From: Gemmatimonadota bacterium
Lineage (GTDB): Bacteria; Gemmatimonadota; Gemmatimonadetes; Gemmatimonadales; GWC2-71-9
DNA: 8,027 bases
Direction of reading: 5' to 3'
Assembly: GCA_003221085.1 (NCBI GenBank)
Contig: QHUD01000059.1
Location: 1-8,027, forward strand
In this document: piece by piece, positions 4,337 through 8,027 of the stretch
Position numbering within the stretch: the stretch's first letter is position 1
How the letters are laid out: the number at the start of each line of letters is the position of its first letter
The notes under the pieces: model-generated
Database searches by the model: none
What the model was told of the DNA's origin: nothing
Seen by the model: only the letters and a program-made list of their open reading frames with translations
Translations under genes and position numbers: made by a program

Positions 4337-6460
4337 AAGACTCTGGCACTCGGCGCCGCCCTCTGCCTGGCGGCGTCCCCCCTCGCCGCCCAAGCCGTTC
4401 ACGTCGACGCCGACGACATCGCGGGCGTGGTCACCGGTCCCAATGGGCCCGAGGCGGGCGTGTGGGTGATCGCCGAGACGCACGACTTGGCGACCAAGTT
4501 TGTCCGCATCGTCGTGACCGACGATCGGGGACGCTACCTGATCCCCGATCTGCCCAAAGCGACATATGCCGTGTGGGTGCGCGGGTACGGTCTCGTCGAT
4601 TCGCCGCACGTGCAGGCCTCGCCCGGTAAGACGCGGAACCTCACCGCGGTGATCGCGCCCAACCCGCGCGCGGCCGCGCAGTACTACCCGGCGGGCTACT
4701 GGTTTTCCCTGATCCACGTGCCGGAGAAGAGCGAGTTCGCGGCGAGCGCGGCCGACCCGAACGGGATGTCGCCCAACGTAAGCCAGGCCGAGTGGCTCCG
4801 GATCCTCAAGTCGGGCGGGTGCTGGGCGTGTCATCAACTGGGGAGCACGGGGACGCGGGAAATTCCGGCGGCACTGGGGCACTTCGCGAGCTCGGTCGCG
4901 GCCTGGGATCGACGCATCCAGTCGGGGCAGGCCGGCGGTGCGATGCTCGCCACCGTGAACCAGCTTGGCAGAAACCGCGCGCTGGCGATGTTCGCCGACT
5001 GGACCGACCGGATGGCGGCAGGCGAAGTGCCCCCGGCGCCGCCCCGCCCGCAGGGCATCGAGCGCAACGTGGTGATCAGCGAGTGGGATTGGGCCGACCC
5101 GAAGGCCTATCTCCACGACGAAGTCTCGACCGACCGGCGCAATCCCGCCATCAACGCGAACGGCAAGATCTACGGGGCGCTGGAGCTGAGCGCGGACTAC
5201 CTGCCGGTACTCGATCCGCTGAGTCACGCGGCGAGCCGGGTAGCCCTCACCGTGCGCGATCCGGGCACGCAGCCTGCGGCGGGCGTTGGCATGCCGCAAC
5301 CGTCTCCCTACTGGGGCGGCGAAATCGTCTGGACGAGCAAGAACAACGTGCACAACCCGATGCTCGACGAGCGGGGGCGAGTGTGGCTCACCTCCACGGT
5401 ACGTCCGCCCGACAACCCGGACTTCTGCAAGGCAGGCTCGAGCCACCCATCGGCGCAATTGTTTCCGCTGAACCGCGCCGGTCGTCACCTCGCCATGTAC
5501 GATCCCAAGACGGGGAAGCTCACGCACATCAGCACCTGCTTCTCGACCCACCACCTGATGTTCGCGGAGGACGCAAACCGCACGCTGTGGACCTCGGGCG
5601 GCGGCCCGGTGGTGGGTTGGTTGAACACGAAGGCGTTCGACCAGACCGGCGACGAAGAGAAGTCGCAGGGCTGGACGGCCCTGATCCTCGACACCAACGG
5701 CAACGGCAAACGGGACGCGTATGTCGAGCCCGATCAACCGGTCGATCCCGCCAAGGACAAGCGGATCTCGGCCGGTCTCTACGCCGTCGCCCCGGCGCCC
5801 GACGGCTCGATCTGGGGGACGTCGCTGGGCTTCCCGGGCGCTCTGGTGCGATTGAATCCGGGACCGAACCCGCCGGAAACCGCGCTCGCAGAATTGTACG
5901 AGCTGCCGCTCAACCGGTCGGGCGAGCCGGTCGAGGGATTCTCGCCGCGCGGCGGAGACGTGGACCGCAACGGCGTCTACTGGACGGCGCTCGCGAGCGG
6001 GCATCTCGCGAGCTTCGACCGTCGCAAGTGCAAGGCACCGCTCAACGGACCGAATGCCACCGGACAGCACTGCCCCGAGGGCTGGACCTTCTATCCGGAG
6101 CCGCTGCCGCAGCTCCGGGGCGTCACGACGCCCGGAAGCGCCGAGGCCAGCTACTACACCTGGGTCGATCAGTTCGGGGTGCTCGGCTTGGGGGCCAACG
6201 TGCCGATCAACACCGGCAATGGGTCGGAAGGGCTGCTCGTGCTGAAGGACGGGAAGTGGATCGTGCTCCGCGTGCCCTATCCGCTGGGGTTCTACACGAA
6301 ATGGATGGACGGCCGGATCGACGATCCGAACGGCGGCTGGAAGGGAAGGGGACTGCGGGGGACGGTGAGCACACGTGCGCCATTCCACATGGAAGGCGGG
6401 AAGGGGGCGACGAGCAAGGTCGTGAAGTTCCAGCTGCGCCCCGACCCACTCGCGCGCTGA
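4334..6460 (+). CDS. Exported carboxypeptidase-regulatory-like / monohaem cytochrome c / beta-propeller protein
   Basis: This 708-residue protein starts with a signal peptide (MKTLALGAALCLAASPLAAQA, likely cut after A21) and should be periplasmic or secreted. Residues about 28-113 form a carboxypeptidase-regulatory-like beta-sandwich (DIAGVVTGPNGPEAGVWV..., DDRGRYLIPDLPKATYAVWVRGYG). Residues about 120-235 hold a single c-type haem site, C163-W-A-C166-H167, in a mostly helical stretch; the distal ligand is not certain, and Met residues after it are candidates. From about 240 to the end are beta-rich repeats with phrases such as DERGRVWLTS, DANRTLWTSGG, PDGSIWGTS and DRNGVYWTA, typical of streptogramin-lyase-like propellers. 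D453-T-N-G-N-G-K-R-D461 looks like a calcium loop (DxNxNGxxD). Extra cysteines in the propeller may form disulphides. From memory, similar proteins are common in Acidobacteriota and relatives, without a known function. A redox enzyme or electron-transfer role is inferred from the haem site only. It is followed after 11 bases by the BNR_4 gene, probably in the same transcript. Confidence 0.85.
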   Translation: MKTLALGAALCLAASPLAAQAVHVDADDIAGVVTGPNGPEAGVWVIAETHDLATKFVRIVVTDDRGRYLIPDLPKATYAVWVRGYGLVDSPHVQASPGKTRNLTAVIAPNPRAAAQYYPAGYWFSLIHVPEKSEFAASAADPNGMSPNVSQAEWLRILKSGGCWACHQLGSTGTREIPAALGHFASSVAAWDRRIQSGQAGGAMLATVNQLGRNRALAMFADWTDRMAAGEVPPAPPRPQGIERNVVISEWDWADPKAYLHDEVSTDRRNPAINANGKIYGALELSADYLPVLDPLSHAASRVALTVRDPGTQPAAGVGMPQPSPYWGGEIVWTSKNNVHNPMLDERGRVWLTSTVRPPDNPDFCKAGSSHPSAQLFPLNRAGRHLAMYDPKTGKLTHISTCFSTHHLMFAEDANRTLWTSGGGPVVGWLNTKAFDQTGDEEKSQGWTALILDTNGNGKRDAYVEPDQPVDPAKDKRISAGLYAVAPAPDGSIWGTSLGFPGALVRLNPGPNPPETALAELYELPLNRSGEPVEGFSPRGGDVDRNGVYWTALASGHLASFDRRKCKAPLNGPNATGQHCPEGWTFYPEPLPQLRGVTTPGSAEASYYTWVDQFGVLGLGANVPINTGNGSEGLLVLKDGKWIVLRVPYPLGFYTKWMDGRIDDPNGGWKGRGLRGTVSTRAPFHMEGGKGATSKVVKFQLRPDPLAR

Positions 6461-6471
6461 AGGGAGACAGG

Positions 6472-7842
6472 ATGCGCAACCGCTGGCTGCTGGGTCTGCT
6501 CGCTCCGCTCGTCGCGGGCGTCGATCTGCCGACCAACTACGTCGCCGGCAAGGTGATTCAGCTGAACGACAATGGCGCGTGGTCCTGGTTCATGGACGAG
6601 CGGGCGATCGTGGACGACGGCAAGCTCATCGTCGGATCGGTGCGCGCGGTGGGCGACTATCGCAACGATCGCGATCCCGACTGGGGCAACGTGGAGGTGT
6701 CCGTGTACGACCTCGCGTCCGGCAAGACCGGGCGCACGGTGTTGCATCGCCACTTGCAGCAGGACGACCACGACAACCCCGCGTTCCTGGCCCTACCTGG
6801 CGGGCGCTATCTCGCCGTCTATACCCAGCACGGCGTCGAGCGTCGGATCTACTATCGCTTCTCGGAGCCGCACAACCCGCTGGTGTGGGGCCCGGCGTCG
6901 ACCTTCGACACGCCCGGCAACCCCGCCCAGCCTTTGCGTGGCGACAACGTCACCTACTCGAATCTGTTCCGCCTCTCTTCGGGTCGCATCTTGAATTTCT
7001 TCCGCGGCGTGGGGCTGGAGCCGAACTACATGTCCTCCGACGACACAGGCCGTACCTGGCAGTACGGCGGCCGCGTGGCCCACGGGACGGGTAGCGGGTA
7101 CAGCCCGTATCTCAAGTACGCCTTCGACGGCGTGGGCACCATTCACTTCGTGATGACCGAAAACCACCCGCGGAATTACGACAACAGCCTGTATCACGCG
7201 TTCATCCGGGACGGCGCCATCTACCTCTCGGACGGAACGCGCCGTGCCAAACTGAGTGAGACGACGGAGACGGACTTGAACGCGTGGGACCTGACCAAGG
7301 TGTTCCCAGGTGATCCCGACAACGTGGCCTGGATGTGCGACCTCGAGCTCGACCCGGCCCAACGGCCGTACGTCGTGTTCTCGGTGCAGAAAGACGGCCG
7401 CGGCCTGCCGCGAGGCCAGGGAGGCTTCGACCACCGGTTCCATTACGGCCGCTGGGACGGCTCGGTCTGGCGCGTGCACGAGATCGCGTACGCCGGAACG
7501 CGGCTCTACGCGGGTGAAGACGACTATACCGGCCTCGCCGCCCTCGACCCCAACAACCCTGACGTCGTGTACATCTCGACGGACGCGGACCCTGTTACGG
7601 GCAAGCCGCTCGTGAGTGCCGCCGACGGCCAACGCCACCACGAGCTGTTCCGCGGGAGAACGCGCGACTTCGGCGCCACGTGGAGATGGGAACCGATCAC
7701 CGCCAACTCGACCGTGGACAACCTGCGGCCCATCGTGCCCAAGTGGAAGGACTCCCGCACGGCGCTCGTGTGGATGCGAGGCACTTACAAGAACAATCAC
7801 GGCGAGTGGACGACCGCCGTGGTGGCAACCCTGCTCCCATGA
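6472..7842 (+). CDS. BNR_4-type seven-bladed beta-propeller protein, possible exported polysaccharide lyase or hydrolase
   Basis: This 456-residue protein has a short basic and hydrophobic N-terminus (MRNRWLLGLLAPLVAG), a plausible but weak signal peptide. The rest reads as a beta-propeller of the BNR repeat family 4 (BNR_4) type: NDNGAWSWFMDERAIV at the beginning, then QQDDHDNPAFLALPGGRYL. Two Asp-boxes fit S/T-x-D-x-G-x-T-W: S189-W196 and T397-W404. Conserved polar residues H100 (DDHDNP), H120 (YTQHG), Y162 (TYSNLFRL) and R178 (NFFRG) are arranged like the catalytic His/His/Tyr/Arg set recalled for ulvan lyases of this fold (PL24/PL25); the comparison is from memory. Many BNR_4 proteins have no known activity, so sialidase-like, lyase or carbohydrate-binding roles remain open. 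AGGGAGA (6461-6467) precedes ATG 6472 by four bases. The upstream haem-protein gene ends 11 bases earlier, suggesting one transcript. Confidence 0.82.
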   Translation: MRNRWLLGLLAPLVAGVDLPTNYVAGKVIQLNDNGAWSWFMDERAIVDDGKLIVGSVRAVGDYRNDRDPDWGNVEVSVYDLASGKTGRTVLHRHLQQDDHDNPAFLALPGGRYLAVYTQHGVERRIYYRFSEPHNPLVWGPASTFDTPGNPAQPLRGDNVTYSNLFRLSSGRILNFFRGVGLEPNYMSSDDTGRTWQYGGRVAHGTGSGYSPYLKYAFDGVGTIHFVMTENHPRNYDNSLYHAFIRDGAIYLSDGTRRAKLSETTETDLNAWDLTKVFPGDPDNVAWMCDLELDPAQRPYVVFSVQKDGRGLPRGQGGFDHRFHYGRWDGSVWRVHEIAYAGTRLYAGEDDYTGLAALDPNNPDVVYISTDADPVTGKPLVSAADGQRHHELFRGRTRDFGATWRWEPITANSTVDNLRPIVPKWKDSRTALVWMRGTYKNNHGEWTTAVVATLLP

Positions 7843-7843
7843 T

Positions 7844-7859
7844 CCTGCGTTGTTGCAGG
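7844..7859. terminator. Small hairpin between convergent genes, possible bidirectional terminator
   Basis: CCTGC (7844-7848) pairs with GCAGG (7855-7859) around a GTTGTT loop. It fills the 18-base gap between two convergent stop codons. The stem has only five pairs and no T-run follows on either strand, so termination is a guess from position. Confidence 0.3.
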
Positions 7860-7860
7860 T

Positions 7861-8027
7861 TCAAGGCTTCGATACGAAGACCACCGTCGGATCGAGCGGA
7901 TAGCGCCCGAAGCGCCGACCGTAGATGGCGAGCCCGCCGGGGAGTGCCGGGTCGACCTCGAGGCGGATGACCAGCTCGCCCCGAGTGGCGGCCCGGTCGA
8001 GCGCGTCGCGTGGGATCGTCACGCGCA
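7861..8027 (-). CDS. C-terminal 54 residues of an unidentified protein (5' end outside window)
   Basis: On the minus strand an open frame enters from the window edge and ends at TGA (complement of 7861-7863). The visible protein begins RVTIPRDALDRAATRGELVI and continues through GGLAIYGRRFGRYPLDPTVV to VSKP. The alternation of hydrophobic and charged residues (ELVIRLEVD) suggests beta-strands, as in the C-terminal sandwich domain of a large secreted hydrolase or lyase. I do not recognise the family with certainty. No stop interrupts the frame, the residue composition is protein-like, and the stop lies 18 bases from the convergent neighbour's stop, which together favour a real gene. A link to carbohydrate breakdown is inferred only from its neighbours. 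Confidence 0.65.
   Translation of the reverse strand, partial: RVTIPRDALDRAATRGELVIRLEVDPALPGGLAIYGRRFGRYPLDPTVVFVSKP

Noticed and set aside
3552..4337. Plus-strand open frame overlapping the isomerase and the repeat gap
   Set aside because: It is Arg-rich out-of-frame translation with no motif; the isomerase frame has conserved metal-site residues.
4334..4370. Lipoprotein signal around C11 of the haem protein
   Set aside because: The residues before the cysteine (AAL) do not fit a lipobox, while an AxA-type cleavage site follows at A19-Q20-A21.
4217..6388. Long minus-strand open frame (723 codons) opposite the haem-protein gene
   Set aside because: It is the mirror of a strongly supported plus-strand gene in GC-rich DNA. 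The translation is Arg/Val/Pro-rich without recognisable motifs, and it runs into the repeat region.
4792..6471. Upstream extension of the BNR_4 reading frame inside the haem-protein gene
   Set aside because: The frame stays open by GC bias. The translation is low-complexity Arg/Gly/Ala, whereas 6472 has a ribosome-binding site, an N-terminal hydrophobic segment and the start of the family match.

Overview
The window is GC-rich throughout and carries dense coding sequence, dispersed palindromic repeats and secreted beta-propeller proteins. This style fits a free-living soil or sediment bacterium of the Acidobacteriota, Gemmatimonadota or Rokubacteria type. That placement is an inference from gene content and repeat style, not from a marker gene. 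No RNA genes, CRISPR arrays or transposase genes were seen.

Layout: (1) positions 1-731, the C-terminal half of an MFS transporter, cut by the window start. (2) 731-3181, one long reading frame that joins a Gfo/Idh/MocA oxidoreductase to a DUF993 protein (DapA-like aldolase barrel); the joint is a 98-nt palindromic repeat read through as a linker. (3) 3178-4059, a sugar-phosphate isomerase/epimerase (xylose-isomerase-like TIM barrel). These three overlap by one to four bases and look like one operon. (4) 4060-4333, a 274-nt gap holding two hairpin repeats in inverted orientation and a 16-nt direct repeat. (5) 4334-6460, an exported protein with a carboxypeptidase-regulatory-like domain, one CxxCH haem site and a beta-propeller. 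(6) 6472-7842, a probably exported BNR_4-type beta-propeller protein with two Asp-boxes and lyase-like His/Tyr/Arg residues. (7) 7861-8027, minus strand, the last 54 residues of an unidentified protein, convergent with gene 6.

How the genes may work together: genes 1-3 have the parts of a small carbohydrate-acid or sugar catabolic route (uptake, NAD(P)-dependent oxidation, isomerisation, aldol-type cleavage). Genes 5 and 6 would act outside the cytoplasm, the BNR_4 protein perhaps on a polysaccharide and the haem protein perhaps as a redox or sensing partner. The substrate cannot be read from the sequence.

The most unusual feature is that palindromic repeats of two families sit at three successive sites in the first operon and are translated in each: as the MFS C-terminal tail, as the linker of the fusion protein, and as the N-terminal extension of the isomerase. 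A third repeat family fills the gap between the two gene groups.
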